Below are positions 38,933 through 48,817 of a stretch of DNA of 64,000 nucleotides, in pieces (positions within the stretch are counted from its first letter, which is position 1; each line of letters starts with the position of its first letter). A program made the position numbers and the translations under genes. The DNA lies in the NCBI RefSeq assembly GCF_019038395.1, contig NZ_JAGFXZ010000004.1, positions 62,001 through 126,000 on the forward strand, given 5' to 3'. The notes under the pieces were generated by a model, which saw only the letters and a list, made by a program, of their open reading frames with translations, made no database searches and was not told the DNA's origin. This DNA comes from Acinetobacter sp. BY419 (lineage in GTDB: Bacteria > Pseudomonadota > Gammaproteobacteria > Pseudomonadales > Moraxellaceae).

Positions 38933-39445
38933 ATGAACAAGGTTTACCCTTTGTTGGTATTTGCATTGTGGGCGAACGGGGCTTATGCACAGGATCAAAC
39001 TACTGCCACCCAAACACAGCCTGCTCAGGCAAAAGCTTTTAATGTTGGCGTTGGTGTTACTCAGGAATTACTCCATCTAAATACAGAATGGGTTAATCCT
39101 TATGGGATTGCTTATGTGAAAGGTGGTGTTTTTCTGGATGATGATAATACGATCGGAGGGCAGGTAGGCTTTCGTTATCCTGCACATCTCACCGGCAAGG
39201 ACAAAAATGGTTATTATGTCGGGGTCTATGCTGGTCATATCGATAGCAAACAGGTTGATGGCAAGGATGAAGGCCGTTTAGGTGCCGGTATTGATCTGGC
39301 CTATGTTTTGCTTAGTTCAGAACGGATCAGCAGTTTTAGTGTGGGGATTGGTGCGGGAGAGAAACTCGAAGACCGGACTGGCCGCGTTGTGGCTGAAACA
39401 GAACCCCGGCTACAATTTTCCTATACTTTAAGTATCGGTTTATAG
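38933..39445 (+). CDS. Putative outer-membrane beta-barrel or surface protein, 170 aa
   Basis: Signal peptide MNKVYPLLVFALWANGAYAQ, signal peptidase I site AYA-Q. The mature part has alternating amphipathic strands with glycine and aromatics (VGVGVTQELLHLNTEWVNPYGIAYVKGGVFLDDDNTIGGQVGFRY, YYVGVYAGHID) and a C-terminal strand LQFSYTLSIGL. It reads like an eight-stranded small barrel, but no family was recognised. GAAGGA immediately before ATG 38933. DUF445 gene 66 nt downstream. Confidence 0.7.
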   Translation: MNKVYPLLVFALWANGAYAQDQTTATQTQPAQAKAFNVGVGVTQELLHLNTEWVNPYGIAYVKGGVFLDDDNTIGGQVGFRYPAHLTGKDKNGYYVGVYAGHIDSKQVDGKDEGRLGAGIDLAYVLLSSERISSFSVGIGAGEKLEDRTGRVVAETEPRLQFSYTLSIGL

Positions 39446-39510
39446 ACAAAATATTCGACCTTATTAATATGTGTATTCTGTGAACAAAAAATTAAATATG
39501 GAAGTTATGC

Positions 39511-40827
39511 ATGCTTGAGTACGTCAATGAGTTGTGGCAAACCTTTGTAAATCGCCCGGATTTTTGGGCCGTGCTCAGCATTATTCCGGTGACTGCATTT
39601 GTAACGTGGGCTCACGTCTGGATGGCACTGAAAATGGTCTTTTATCCAATCAATTTCTGGGGCTTTCATTTAGGGCCAATTCCTATTGGCTGGCAAGGGA
39701 TTGTGCCTCGTAAAGCTGGACGTATTTCAGGCATTATTACCGATAACACGCTGTCAAAATTAGGTTCCATCCGTGAGTTTTTACAGGCGATGGATCCGGA
39801 TGATATGGCACGGATCATTGGAGAACAGGTCGGTTTCGAACTGGAACATCTGATTGATGAAGTCATGATGGATCGAAATGCCGTGTTATGGGAGAACCTG
39901 CCTTTTGCCATCAAACGCAGAATTTATGCACAAGCGCAAAAGCAAATGCCGGCAGCTTTGCGTGAATTAGTGACTGAGTTGACCATGAACGTCGAGTCAC
40001 TTGTAGATATGCGTGAAATGGTGGTCAGTCAGATGGAAGGTGATCGTCGACTGATGGTCAGCATGTTCCTGAAAGTGGGTCAAAAAGAAATCAATTTTAT
40101 TTGGCATATCAGTGCACTCATCGGGATGTTCTTTGGTATTGTCCAGATGATTGTCTGGTTTGTGGTGCCGTGGCACTGGACCGTACCGTTTTGGGCGGCT
40201 ATCTGGGGCTTTTTGACCAACTGGATCGCGATCTGGATGGTATTCAACCCGCTCTATCCACACCCGGTAAAGTACCCGCAATTCTTTGCCCGTACTGAAA
40301 GCCGCAAGTTTCCATGGATTAAACCTGTTATTCCGCGTATTGGCACCTATAACATACAAGGTGCATTTATGAAACGTCAGGATGAAGTCTCGGACGTCTT
40401 CGCAAGTGTAGTCACAGAAGATCTGATTACGTTAAAATCGATCATGACCGAGATGATGTATGGTGGCAGAAAAGACAAAACCCGCCGCATTATCAAACGT
40501 CATATTAATCAAATTATGGAAACACCCCTGGTTCGGACCTCTTTACAGCTGTCTTTAGGACCAAAAGAGTATGCAAAACTCAAGACGGACTTGATCGATC
40601 GCTCGATTGAAATTACGATGGTACCTGTATGCGACCCAGCATTTAATGCGAGCCGTGCACAGAAAATCTATCAAATGTTTAGAGACCGCATACGCGAGTT
40701 GACTCCGAAGGAGTTTCAGAATCTTTTACGTCCTGCATTTCAGGAAGATGAATGGATTCTGATTTTATTGGGTGGGGTAACCGGTTTTGTCGCGGGTTTA
40801 ATCCATTTGTTTGTGGCTTTCTTATAA
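39511..40827 (+). CDS. DUF445 family membrane protein
   Basis: 438 aa. Membrane helices: one near the N-terminus (FWAVLSIIPVTAFVTWAHVWMAL), a pair in the middle (LIGMFFGIVQMIVWFVV and WAAIWGFLTNWIAIWMVFNPLY), and one at the C-terminus (ILLGGVTGFVAGLIHLFVAFL). 'PIGWQGIVPRKAGRIS' and 'GFLTNWIAIWMVFNPLYP' are typical of the family. No biochemical function is known to me. Between a small outer-membrane-like gene and adk. Confidence 0.85.
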   Translation: MLEYVNELWQTFVNRPDFWAVLSIIPVTAFVTWAHVWMALKMVFYPINFWGFHLGPIPIGWQGIVPRKAGRISGIITDNTLSKLGSIREFLQAMDPDDMARIIGEQVGFELEHLIDEVMMDRNAVLWENLPFAIKRRIYAQAQKQMPAALRELVTELTMNVESLVDMREMVVSQMEGDRRLMVSMFLKVGQKEINFIWHISALIGMFFGIVQMIVWFVVPWHWTVPFWAAIWGFLTNWIAIWMVFNPLYPHPVKYPQFFARTESRKFPWIKPVIPRIGTYNIQGAFMKRQDEVSDVFASVVTEDLITLKSIMTEMMYGGRKDKTRRIIKRHINQIMETPLVRTSLQLSLGPKEYAKLKTDLIDRSIEITMVPVCDPAFNASRAQKIYQMFRDRIRELTPKEFQNLLRPAFQEDEWILILLGGVTGFVAGLIHLFVAFL

Positions 40828-40890
40828 TGAGATGCCGGGGGCCACAATCGGGCGATTGTGGTCGTGGCGTCATACATATTGTTTAAATGA

Positions 40891-41562
<672 letters not shown>

Positions 41563-41589
41563 TCGGCTGACGATGATTTTGACAATCTA

Positions 41590-41620
41590 AGAGCCCTAAG
41601 TCATATTAGGGCTCTTTTTT
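41590..41620 (+). terminator. Intrinsic terminator after adk
   Basis: AGAGCCCTAA (41590-41599) pairs with TTAGGGCTCT (41606-41615), 6-nt loop, T-run. Confidence 0.92.
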
Positions 41621-41649
41621 ATTGTGTATTTGAACAGGGTACTGTGGCT

Positions 41650-41865
41650 ATGAAATTTGGCATATTGGTGTTGATGGTGGTATTTCTGGCAGTATTGGTG
41701 GGTCTGTTCTATATCAGTTTTAAAATGCTGAATAAAGTCCGTCAGGAAGAGCGCGCAGATAATGCTGCAAAGCGACCCGAGCGCCAGCTTCACCCAAAAT
41801 TGCAGGCCGAACTTGAACAGCGTAAGAAACAGCAGGAACAGGCCGAACAGAATCAGGAAAAATAA
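41650..41865 (+). CDS. Small single-pass membrane protein with charged coiled tail
   Basis: 71 aa from ATG 41650, or 73 from GTG 41644; AGGG at 41636-41639. One membrane helix (FGILVLMVVFLAVLVGLFYISF, residues 3-24) followed by a basic Arg/Gln/Glu-rich helix (QLHPKLQAELEQRKKQQEQAEQ). Similar to many short predicted inner-membrane proteins; not recognised. Comes right after the adk terminator. Confidence 0.6.
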   Translation: MKFGILVLMVVFLAVLVGLFYISFKMLNKVRQEERADNAAKRPERQLHPKLQAELEQRKKQQEQAEQNQEK

Positions 41866-41982
41866 TCTAGAATGCTTTAGCCAAGCTGAGAATCGGGTTT
41901 GAGCGAAAAGCCGGATTCTCAAAGTCGCTATCAAAGTTTATAGATCGGCCAGCTCTTTTTGATCTTAGCTTGATGTGTATTG

Positions 41983-42696
41983 CTATTCACTCACATCAAT
42001 ATTTTTCACTGCAATCGGGCGGGCTGCCCCAAACTCGAATCGGTCCGGCCAGTTACAGACATCTGATACCACGCATTCATGACACTTCGGTTTGCGCGCA
42101 ATGCAGCAATAGCGGCCATGTAAAATCAGCCAGTGATGTGAATCAATAATAAATTCCTTGGGAATAACTTTCACCAGACGGTGTTCAACTTCCAGTACAT
42201 TTTTACCAGTCGCCAGTCCGGTACGATTACCTACCCGGAAAATATGGGTATCGACCGCCATGGTCGGTTGGCCAAAAGCGGTATTCAGCACTACATTCGC
42301 CGTTTTTCGTCCCACACCCGGTAAAGCCTCAAGATCCGCACGATTGTCCGGTACCACGCTGTTATGCTTCTGGATCAGTATCTCACAGGCTTTAATTACA
42401 TTGACCGCTTTCGAATTATATAAACCAATGGTCTTGATATATTCCTTCAGGCCATCCACACCGAGTGCATAAATCGCTTCAGGTGTATTGGCGACTGGAA
42501 ACAGTTTGTCCGTGGCCTTGTTGACGCTGACATCGGTGGCCTGAGCAGAGAGCGTCACTGCGACCAGTAATTCAAAAGGATTTGAATAATTCAGCTCAGT
42601 TTTTGGATTGGGACGCTGTTCACGCAGACGCGCAAAAAAAGTCTGAATCTGCTTTTTGGTCATGTTTTTAACAGGCTTGGCGTTTGCTGTAGTCAT
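41983..42696 (-). CDS. nth: Endonuclease III (DNA glycosylase/AP lyase)
   Basis: 237 aa, about 25 longer than E. coli Nth at the N-terminus. Removes oxidised pyrimidines. Helix-hairpin-helix LPGVGRKTANVVLNTAFG with catalytic Lys, DTHIFRVGNR with the catalytic Asp, and the four-Cys [4Fe-4S] loop CCIARKPKCHECVVSDVC. Directly behind rnfB with a 3-nt gap. A TGAGAATC/GATTCTCA hairpin without a T-run lies beyond its stop (41887-41921). Confidence 0.95.
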   Translation of the reverse strand: MTTANAKPVKNMTKKQIQTFFARLREQRPNPKTELNYSNPFELLVAVTLSAQATDVSVNKATDKLFPVANTPEAIYALGVDGLKEYIKTIGLYNSKAVNVIKACEILIQKHNSVVPDNRADLEALPGVGRKTANVVLNTAFGQPTMAVDTHIFRVGNRTGLATGKNVLEVEHRLVKVIPKEFIIDSHHWLILHGRYCCIARKPKCHECVVSDVCNWPDRFEFGAARPIAVKNIDVSE

Positions 42697-42699
42697 GTT

Positions 42700-43491
42700 C
42701 TATCCTTGTAACGCCTGTAATTGTTGTGTCAGTTCTTCCAGCTGGGTACGTTTTTGCGCATCTTCACGAACTGAAAGCTGTTTTTCCAGCTTTTTAATTT
42801 GGGTCCGTAGTTTTGCCAGTTCAATCGTGGTTTTGGAATCCAGCTTAATTGCGGTATCTATTGGCTTGTTTATGACTTCAATGCTAGGAAGATGCTGATT
42901 GAGAGCGGCAAACTGGGCAAATAGGGCAGTATCAATTTCTGCGCGTACCACAGGTCCTTTACGATCTGTACGGCGTTTTTCTTCACGCTGGATATATGCA
43001 TAGTAACGTTGACGCAGATCATCCTGTTCTGTAATGCGCTGCGCTTCAGTCGGTAAGGGCTGTGGATCTTCAATTAGATCAATACAGTCCACTGGACAAG
43101 GCGGGATACACAGCTCACAGCCGGTACATAGATCGGTCAGAATGGTATGCATCAGTTTGCCGGAGCCAATAATTGCATCAACCGGGCAGGCGCTAATACA
43201 TTTGGTACAGCCAATACATTCATCTTCACGAATCACGGCTTTGATTCTTTGCGGGCGACCATCGGCCTGAACTGACCAGACACTTTGTTCAGCCGGAAGT
43301 TTAGGACGATTTAATAATGCAGCCAAAGCATCGGCAACTGGTTGTCCGCCTGGCACACATTTATTGGCATTTTCACCTTCAGCAATCGACTGGGCATAAG
43401 GTAAGCATCCATCACGATGACCACATAGTCCACATTGGGTTTGAGGGAGTAAAGCATCAATGGATTGGACCAGAGAAATAGGCGAATTCAT
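42700..43491 (-). CDS. RnfB-like ferredoxin, membrane-anchor-less
   Basis: 263 aa. N-terminal Fe4S4 domain with [20 protein letters not shown] (four cysteines incl. CVPGG), then two ferredoxin motifs [16 protein letters not shown] and [16 protein letters not shown], then a helical C-terminus with LQAL heptads ([13 protein letters not shown]). E. coli RsxB/RnfB carries an N-terminal membrane helix; here the frame starts directly at the cluster domain. No rnfA, C, D, G or E is nearby; nth follows, as at the end of E. coli rsxABCDGE-nth. Electron transfer partner unknown. Confidence 0.88.
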   Translation of the reverse strand: MNSPISLVQSIDALLPQTQCGLCGHRDGCLPYAQSIAEGENANKCVPGGQPVADALAALLNRPKLPAEQSVWSVQADGRPQRIKAVIREDECIGCTKCISACPVDAIIGSGKLMHTILTDLCTGCELCIPPCPVDCIDLIEDPQPLPTEAQRITEQDDLRQRYYAYIQREEKRRTDRKGPVVRAEIDTALFAQFAALNQHLPSIEVINKPIDTAIKLDSKTTIELAKLRTQIKKLEKQLSVREDAQKRTQLEELTQQLQALQG

Positions 43492-43591
43492 GTATAACCA
43501 GCATTACTCATGACAAGCATGAGAGAGTAAGTGAAACAAAATATGTCGATTTATCAATTTTAACATATTTTTAAATCATGCAGTTATGCAC

Positions 43592-43781
43592 AATTTGGGG
43601 TCAAATTATGCCATATTAGTAGGCATAAACTGAATCTAAGCCTTGATTCAATTGGCATTTCCTGACATAGAACAAATATTCATAATCAATATAAATATTT
43701 GTTATCAAATTAATTTTAAAGTATTTTCAAAAAAAGTATTGTAGATTAGTTACAAAAGATATTTAATATTTTGCGCCAAAA
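43592..43781 (+). promoter_or_regulatory. Cluster of three dyads upstream of gdhA
   Basis: AATTTG-N4-CAAATT (43592-43607), TTATGCC-N9-GGCATAA (43606-43628) and TTTTG-CGC-CAAAA (43769-43781), all perfect. The first two overlap by two bases and are 230 nt from the start; the last is about 58 nt from it. Likely operators for the regulator(s) of glutamate dehydrogenase. No regulator gene is adjacent. Confidence 0.4.
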
Positions 43782-43839
43782 TTTAACATTGATTGTAAAT
43801 TTGACCAATTTTGATCCATTATCTGCTGAGGATTAAGCG

Positions 43840-45183
43840 TTGAAATACAACACACTTAATGAGTTCCTAGATTACGTAAAATCACGTGATGCACATCAAC
43901 CAGAATTTCTTCAAGCTGTAGAAGAAGTGATGACCAGTTTGTGGCCATTCATTCAAAAGAATCCACAATACGCAGCACATGGTTTGCTAGAACGTCTAGT
44001 TGAGCCAGAACGTGCGATCCAGTTCCGAGTTTCTTGGGTAGATGACCAAGGTCAAACTCAGGTAAACCGTGCGTTCCGCGTACAATACAACTCAGCGATC
44101 GGTCCATTTAAAGGTGGTATGCGTTTCCACCCTTCAGTGAATCTTTCAATCCTAAAATTCTTAGGCTTTGAGCAAACATTTAAAAATGCTTTAACCACAC
44201 TTCCTATGGGTGGGGGTAAAGGCGGTTCTGATTTTGATCCTAAAGGCAAATCAGAAGGCGAAATCATGCGTTTCTGCCAAGCTTTAATGATCGAGCTGTA
44301 TCGTCACCTTGGTGCGAATACAGATATCCCTGCAGGTGATATTGGTGTAGGCGGTCGTGAAGTGGGCTACATGGCCGGCATGATGAAAAAATTAAGTAAC
44401 GACACTGCATGTGTATTCACTGGTAAAGGCTTAACTTTCGGTGGTTCATTGGCACGTCCGGAAGCAACTGGCTTCGGTACTGTGTATTTCGCTGAGGAAA
44501 TGCTCAAGACTCGTGGCGAAAGCTTCCAGGATAAAGTCGTTACGATTTCAGGTTCAGGTAACGTTGCGCAATATGCTGCTGAGAAAGCAATGTACCTCGG
44601 TGCCAAAGTGGTTTCACTTTCTGATTCTGCGGGTACTGTTTACGTTAAAGATGGTTTCACTGAAGCATTACTTGCTGAAGTTATGGAGCTTAAAAACGTA
44701 AAACGTGGCCGTATTTCAGAGTTCGCGTCTAAACATGGTTTCGAATATCTTGAAGGCCAACGTCCTTGGGGTATCAAGTGTGATATCGCACTGCCATGTG
44801 CAACTCAAAATGAGTTAGACGCTGATGATGCTGATAAGCTTCTTGCCAATGGCGTAATCTGTGTGGCGGAAGGTGCAAACATGCCTTCTACTCTTGAGGC
44901 GGTTGAGAAATTCGTTGAAGCGAAAATTCTTTACGCACCAGGTAAAGCATCGAATGCAGGTGGCGTTGCAACTTCTGGTCTTGAAATGTCTCAAAATGCA
45001 TTGCGTTTAGGTTGGACTTTCGAAGAAGTTGACGAGCGTCTTCATGCCATCATGAAAGAAATTCACCGCAACTGCGTAAAATTCGGTACTAAAGAAGACG
45101 GTACTGTGAACTATGTAGACGGTGCAAACATTGCTGGCTTCGTAAAAGTTGCTGATGCGATGCTTGCTCAAGGCGTATTTTAA
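43840..45183 (+). CDS. gdhA: NADP-dependent glutamate dehydrogenase
   Basis: 447 aa, TTG start with GAGGA (43828-43832) seven nt before. Ammonium assimilation: 2-oxoglutarate + NH4+ + NADPH to glutamate. Catalytic Lys and glycine-rich region PFKGGMRFHPSVN, LTTLPMGGGKGGSDFDPKGKS; NADP-binding VTISGSGNVAQYAAEKA; AEGANMPSTLEA. The 348 nt upstream hold three dyads, suggesting tight control. The UUG start lowers translation but the ribosome site is good. A terminator follows. Confidence 0.96.
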   Translation: MKYNTLNEFLDYVKSRDAHQPEFLQAVEEVMTSLWPFIQKNPQYAAHGLLERLVEPERAIQFRVSWVDDQGQTQVNRAFRVQYNSAIGPFKGGMRFHPSVNLSILKFLGFEQTFKNALTTLPMGGGKGGSDFDPKGKSEGEIMRFCQALMIELYRHLGANTDIPAGDIGVGGREVGYMAGMMKKLSNDTACVFTGKGLTFGGSLARPEATGFGTVYFAEEMLKTRGESFQDKVVTISGSGNVAQYAAEKAMYLGAKVVSLSDSAGTVYVKDGFTEALLAEVMELKNVKRGRISEFASKHGFEYLEGQRPWGIKCDIALPCATQNELDADDADKLLANGVICVAEGANMPSTLEAVEKFVEAKILYAPGKASNAGGVATSGLEMSQNALRLGWTFEEVDERLHAIMKEIHRNCVKFGTKEDGTVNYVDGANIAGFVKVADAMLAQGVF

Positions 45184-45203
45184 GTCTGACTTAGTCTAAG
45201 CTG

Positions 45204-45231
45204 AAAACCGGGGCCATTGTCCCGGTTTTTT
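45204..45231 (+). terminator. Intrinsic terminator after gdhA
   Basis: AAAACCGGG (45204-45212) and CCCGGTTTT (45221-45229), 8-nt loop, T-run of seven. Confidence 0.92.
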
Positions 45232-45335
45232 TATGTCTATTCAAAAACTTCTTTTAATATTTTAGCTGATTTCTTTCTGGTAGAAAAAAGACAACCTAGT
45301 TGTATCTCAAAGAAGTTGAATAGGGAGAAGGTGAA

Positions 45336-46109
45336 TTAGAGGGTACTTTTTACTAATTCACGCTCAACTGCCATATCAAAAATATAGGCATATTTCGATT
45401 GATCAGCTGCCGGCTGTTTGATTTCAAAACGTTTGACTCGAATAATCTGCCGCTCATTCGGTACATGCTGAAAACCTTCAATCTGGTCATAGAACAAAGT
45501 CCAGTCCTTATCTACCTGAGTCTGCAGACCATTCTGATCATATTTGACTTCTTTGACTTGCAAGCAGGTCTGTTGAGCTACACCGATGCATGATTTGGTC
45601 TCTGGGGAGATTTCCAGGGAAATGGTTTCAGCCTGACCTTGATATCTGGTTTCTGGTGTCATTTTCCCGGTAAATTCATAGGTTTGACCATTTGCAGCCA
45701 CCAGCGTCAATGTTGGCTTGCTGCGATCTTTAGCGTTGAGCATAAAAGGAATATCACGCTTTTGTAAAAGCTGGCTGACAAAACGTTCCTGCTCCATGAG
45801 TGCTGCATCACAGGCCATTTCGGTGCCTATGACCTCGCCAGTAGTAATGATATTGTTTTTCACTGACCAGGTCGTCCCGAGTCCATTACAGCCCGTCACG
45901 GCGCTCAGACGGCCTTGAGTGTCGAAACTGAGTACAATAGGTCGATCTAATCCACGATTCAGTTCCCATTGATAGGTGGGAAGAATCTGATGTGCATTAT
46001 TTTGTTGAATAGTAGCCACTGCAAGTTCTCCAGCCTGCTGAATATCACTCGACTGACAGGCCGCAAAAGTCAAAGGCAATAATGCCAGTACAATAAATTT
46101 TAATTTCAT
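45336..46109 (-). CDS. META-domain / DUF4377 lipoprotein
   Basis: 257 aa from ATG 46109. Signal peptide MKLKFIVLALLPLTFAAC (lipobox FAAC). META (HslJ-like) domain at about 45-140: PTYQWELNRG...SAVTGCNGLGTTWSVKNNIITTG...TEMACDAALMEQE, with the conserved GCN. Then a beta-rich second domain (ISLEISPETKSCIGVAQQTCLQVKEVKYD), the DUF4377-type module with two Cys. HslJ-like proteins stand in heat-shock/outer-membrane stress. The frame reaches 46175 but the first 22 residues do not suit a lipoprotein. Confidence 0.85.
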   Translation of the reverse strand: MKLKFIVLALLPLTFAACQSSDIQQAGELAVATIQQNNAHQILPTYQWELNRGLDRPIVLSFDTQGRLSAVTGCNGLGTTWSVKNNIITTGEVIGTEMACDAALMEQERFVSQLLQKRDIPFMLNAKDRSKPTLTLVAANGQTYEFTGKMTPETRYQGQAETISLEISPETKSCIGVAQQTCLQVKEVKYDQNGLQTQVDKDWTLFYDQIEGFQHVPNERQIIRVKRFEIKQPAADQSKYAYIFDMAVERELVKSTL

Positions 46110-46234
46110 GGATTTATAATAAAGAACAAAGAATTGAAATAATAAGGGATGTATTGCAGAAAAATATGGATACATATCGCAGCTTTAAGTTGCAAAATGT
46201 ATCCATCATCAAGATTGTGAGTTTTTAATCAAAA

Positions 46235-47011
46235 TTAATCGAAGCGGTAAATATCCATACCGAGTGAACCCATGGTAAAACTGCTATGCACCAGACTAAA
46301 GCGCTGACCTGTGCCCATCGCAAAGAAAATCGGAGCAAAATGTTCCAGCGTCGGATGATTTCGCGCCATATACGGAATATTGGACCAGTCCAGTACAGCG
46401 TCATAATCGCTATGTGTCAGTTTATGCACCACAAAATTACGGAAACCTGAGGCCCATTCGGGAACATCAGCCGCTGTACCATCCCAAGACAGTTCACGTA
46501 AGTTATGGGTAATACTGCCTGAACCAATCAGCAGGATTTGCTGATCACGTAAAGGTGCGAGGCTTTGACCAATCTGATAAATCTCATCCGCACTCATCGA
46601 CATCGGTAAAGACACTTCGACCACGGGAATGTCGGCATCTGGATACATATGCAGCAGCGGCATCCACACGCCATGATCACGCGGACGGGTACTGTTGGCA
46701 TGTGCGGAAAAACCGGCATTGGCCAGCAAGCCCAAGATCTGCTCGGCCAGTTCAGGATTTCCCGGTGCAGGATAGCGCAATTGATAGAGTTCAGGCGGGA
46801 AACCACGAAAATCGTGCCAGGTCTCTGGGCGAATTGCGCTACTGACTTCCAGTGCATTACTTTCCCAGTGTGCCGACATCACAATAATCGCTTCTGGACG
46901 TGGCAGATTTTCGCTCAAACGATGCAGGGCAGGACCCACTTGCTCAGGATTCAGCGCTAGCATGGGAGAGCCATGAGAAATAAATAAGCCGGGCAACGTT
47001 TGTAAGTTCAT
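46235..47011 (-). CDS. Extradiol-type dioxygenase, YgiD/DODA family
   Basis: 258 aa. 4,5-DOPA-dioxygenase-extradiol-like class III enzyme (LigB fold). Iron ligands expected at FISHGSP (His), SAHWES (His), and HGVW/DHGVWMPL (His near 119). GSGSITHNLREL near residue 170 completes the site. Length equals E. coli YgiD (262 aa). Substrate in bacteria is unclear. Same strand as rlmH, 110 nt downstream of it. Confidence 0.86.
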   Translation of the reverse strand: MNLQTLPGLFISHGSPMLALNPEQVGPALHRLSENLPRPEAIIVMSAHWESNALEVSSAIRPETWHDFRGFPPELYQLRYPAPGNPELAEQILGLLANAGFSAHANSTRPRDHGVWMPLLHMYPDADIPVVEVSLPMSMSADEIYQIGQSLAPLRDQQILLIGSGSITHNLRELSWDGTAADVPEWASGFRNFVVHKLTHSDYDAVLDWSNIPYMARNHPTLEHFAPIFFAMGTGQRFSLVHSSFTMGSLGMDIYRFD

Positions 47012-47121
47012 AAGTCAAACCACATCTGGAAGATGTCTCAATAATGCATGAAAAATAGAAATAAGAGCAGAAGGAATTATTCAACAAAACGTTGCATAAA
47101 AAGAACGCTTAAGCAAATTCA

Positions 47122-47604
47122 TTAGCCTGCACGATGGTAAGGATGGTTATTGTTGATACTCATGGCACGATAAAGCTGTTCGATCAGCATGACACGTACC
47201 AATGGATGCGGCAGGGTTAACTTGGAAAGTGACCAGTGCCAGGCAGCGGCTTTACGCACAGCTTCCGAGTGACCATCTGGTCCGCCAATCGCAAGTGCTA
47301 CATCATTTCCTTCCAGCATCCAGCCTTTCATGGTTTCTGCCAGTTTTTCAGTGCTGAATTCACGTCCACCCACTTCCAGCGCAATCAGGGTTTCATTCTG
47401 CTTGAGTGCATTTAGAATGCTGTCGCCTTCAATGTTGCGATATTTCAGAATATCCGCTTCTGAATCATTTTTGCCGCGCTTGGCCATGGGCAGTTCAATA
47501 ATCTGGGTCTGTACAAAAGGCTGAATACGTTTGAAATAATCTTCAAAACCAGTCAGCACCCATGCTGGCATTTTTTGACCAATGGTCAGGATACGGATTT
47601 TCAT
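47122..47604 (-). CDS. rlmH: 23S rRNA (pseudouridine(1915)-N3)-methyltransferase
   Basis: 160 aa SPOUT (trefoil-knot) enzyme acting on helix 69 of 23S rRNA. Knotted SAM site: LALEVGGREFSTEKLAE, then FAIGGPDGH-type motif LAIGGPDGHSEAVRKAA, and the C-terminal HPLVRVMLIEQLYRAMSINNNHPYHR, a strong signature. Standard length 155-160. Confidence 0.95.
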   Translation of the reverse strand: MKIRILTIGQKMPAWVLTGFEDYFKRIQPFVQTQIIELPMAKRGKNDSEADILKYRNIEGDSILNALKQNETLIALEVGGREFSTEKLAETMKGWMLEGNDVALAIGGPDGHSEAVRKAAAWHWSLSKLTLPHPLVRVMLIEQLYRAMSINNNHPYHRAG

Positions 47605-47757
47605 ACAGAAAGATCAATAATTGGATACCTCATTATAACGATCAAACAACACGAAGTTGAGCTGGGGAAACAAATTGAAATTGAAATGAGAGATTTAGTG
47701 TTGCTTTAATGTCCATAGTTCAAGTCTCCGCTTGATAAAGGAATGGAATAATAATAA

Positions 47758-48705
47758 ATGCGGAACAGTGTGGTGATAAAAGGATGTTGTACTGTGCTGC
47801 TGTTGCTGGTTGGCCTCCTAGCGCCAAGTCTCAGTGCAGCCAATTCAAGTAAAAATGCTCAGGTTTCTCATCTAGAGCTATTCTTTAGCCAGATCATGAG
47901 TGTGGATGAATACCGAAATTATAAGAACCTGAAAGAACTGACCCGGGTGTCTGCCTGGATTAAAGGGCAGATGCAACGCTTTGGCATTCCATGTGAGTTT
48001 CAGGTCTATGTAGTCAATAACCTGAGTTACCGGAATGTCATTTGTCATTTAAATGCTCAAGCCAAAACCAAGATGGTAATGGGAGCACATTATGATGTCT
48101 TTAGTACCCGAAAAGGAGCTGATAATAATGCATCAGGTGTAGCGGGCTTGCTGGAAACGGCAAGATTGCTTGCCTTACAAAAATCCAGACTCAAGCATAA
48201 TGTCGAATTTGCTTTTTATACCCTTGAAGAGCCGCCTTTTTTCAAGACAGAGCATATGGGCAGCTATATGCATGCCAAGTCACTTAAAGCACAAAAGCAG
48301 AAAATTAAAGGTGTGGTGATTCTGGATTCGATTGGCTATTTTGATGAACATCAGGTACAGAGCTATCCGGTGGGATTAAAATGGATTTATCCACGACATG
48401 GCAATTTTATTGCAGCGATTGGACATTTAGCATCGACTGGGCTAACCGGTGATTATTGTGCTGCCATGCAGAGTTTTAATCGTCTGGAGTGTCAACGTTT
48501 TGTCAGCCCGAGTTTTGCCCAAGACATGAGTTTCTCGGGTTATCTGAATTATGCCAAATTCAACTATGCGACCATGCTGATTACCGATACTGCGAATTAT
48601 CGTAATCCTTATTACAATACCGAGCTGGATACTTTGGACAAGCTCGATCTGAGCAAGATGGTGCATGTAGTAGATGGGCTGGTTGCTATGGCGCTACAGC
48701 CATAA
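47758..48705 (+). CDS. Secreted M28-family zinc aminopeptidase
   Basis: 315 aa. Signal peptide: basic start, hydrophobic CTVLLLLVGLLAPSLSA, cut after ALSA-type site near residue 29. Zinc ligands and catalytic residues of M28: MGAHYDVFSTRKGADNNASGVAGLLETARLL (HxD and DNNASG), then FYTLEEPP (Glu-Glu), then a later D/H pair toward the C-terminus (SFSGYLNYAKFNYATMLITDTANYRNPYYNT, DTL). Probably periplasmic or secreted; substrate unknown. Confidence 0.83.
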   Translation: MRNSVVIKGCCTVLLLLVGLLAPSLSAANSSKNAQVSHLELFFSQIMSVDEYRNYKNLKELTRVSAWIKGQMQRFGIPCEFQVYVVNNLSYRNVICHLNAQAKTKMVMGAHYDVFSTRKGADNNASGVAGLLETARLLALQKSRLKHNVEFAFYTLEEPPFFKTEHMGSYMHAKSLKAQKQKIKGVVILDSIGYFDEHQVQSYPVGLKWIYPRHGNFIAAIGHLASTGLTGDYCAAMQSFNRLECQRFVSPSFAQDMSFSGYLNYAKFNYATMLITDTANYRNPYYNTELDTLDKLDLSKMVHVVDGLVAMALQP

Positions 48706-48771
48706 ATAAACAGCTAGATTTCATCTTTTATTCAATAAAAGTTTCATCAAATACTCAATAAAAAGCGCAAT

Positions 48772-48800
48772 AAAAAACCCTGCCGGAGCAGGGTTTTTTT
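48772..48800. terminator. Terminator between the M28 gene and lon
   Basis: AAAAAACCCTGC (48772-48783) and GCAGGGTTTTTTT (48788-48800), CGGA loop; symmetrical A and T runs serve both convergent genes. Confidence 0.92.
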
Positions 48801-48817
48801 ATAGGAAACAACCAGTC

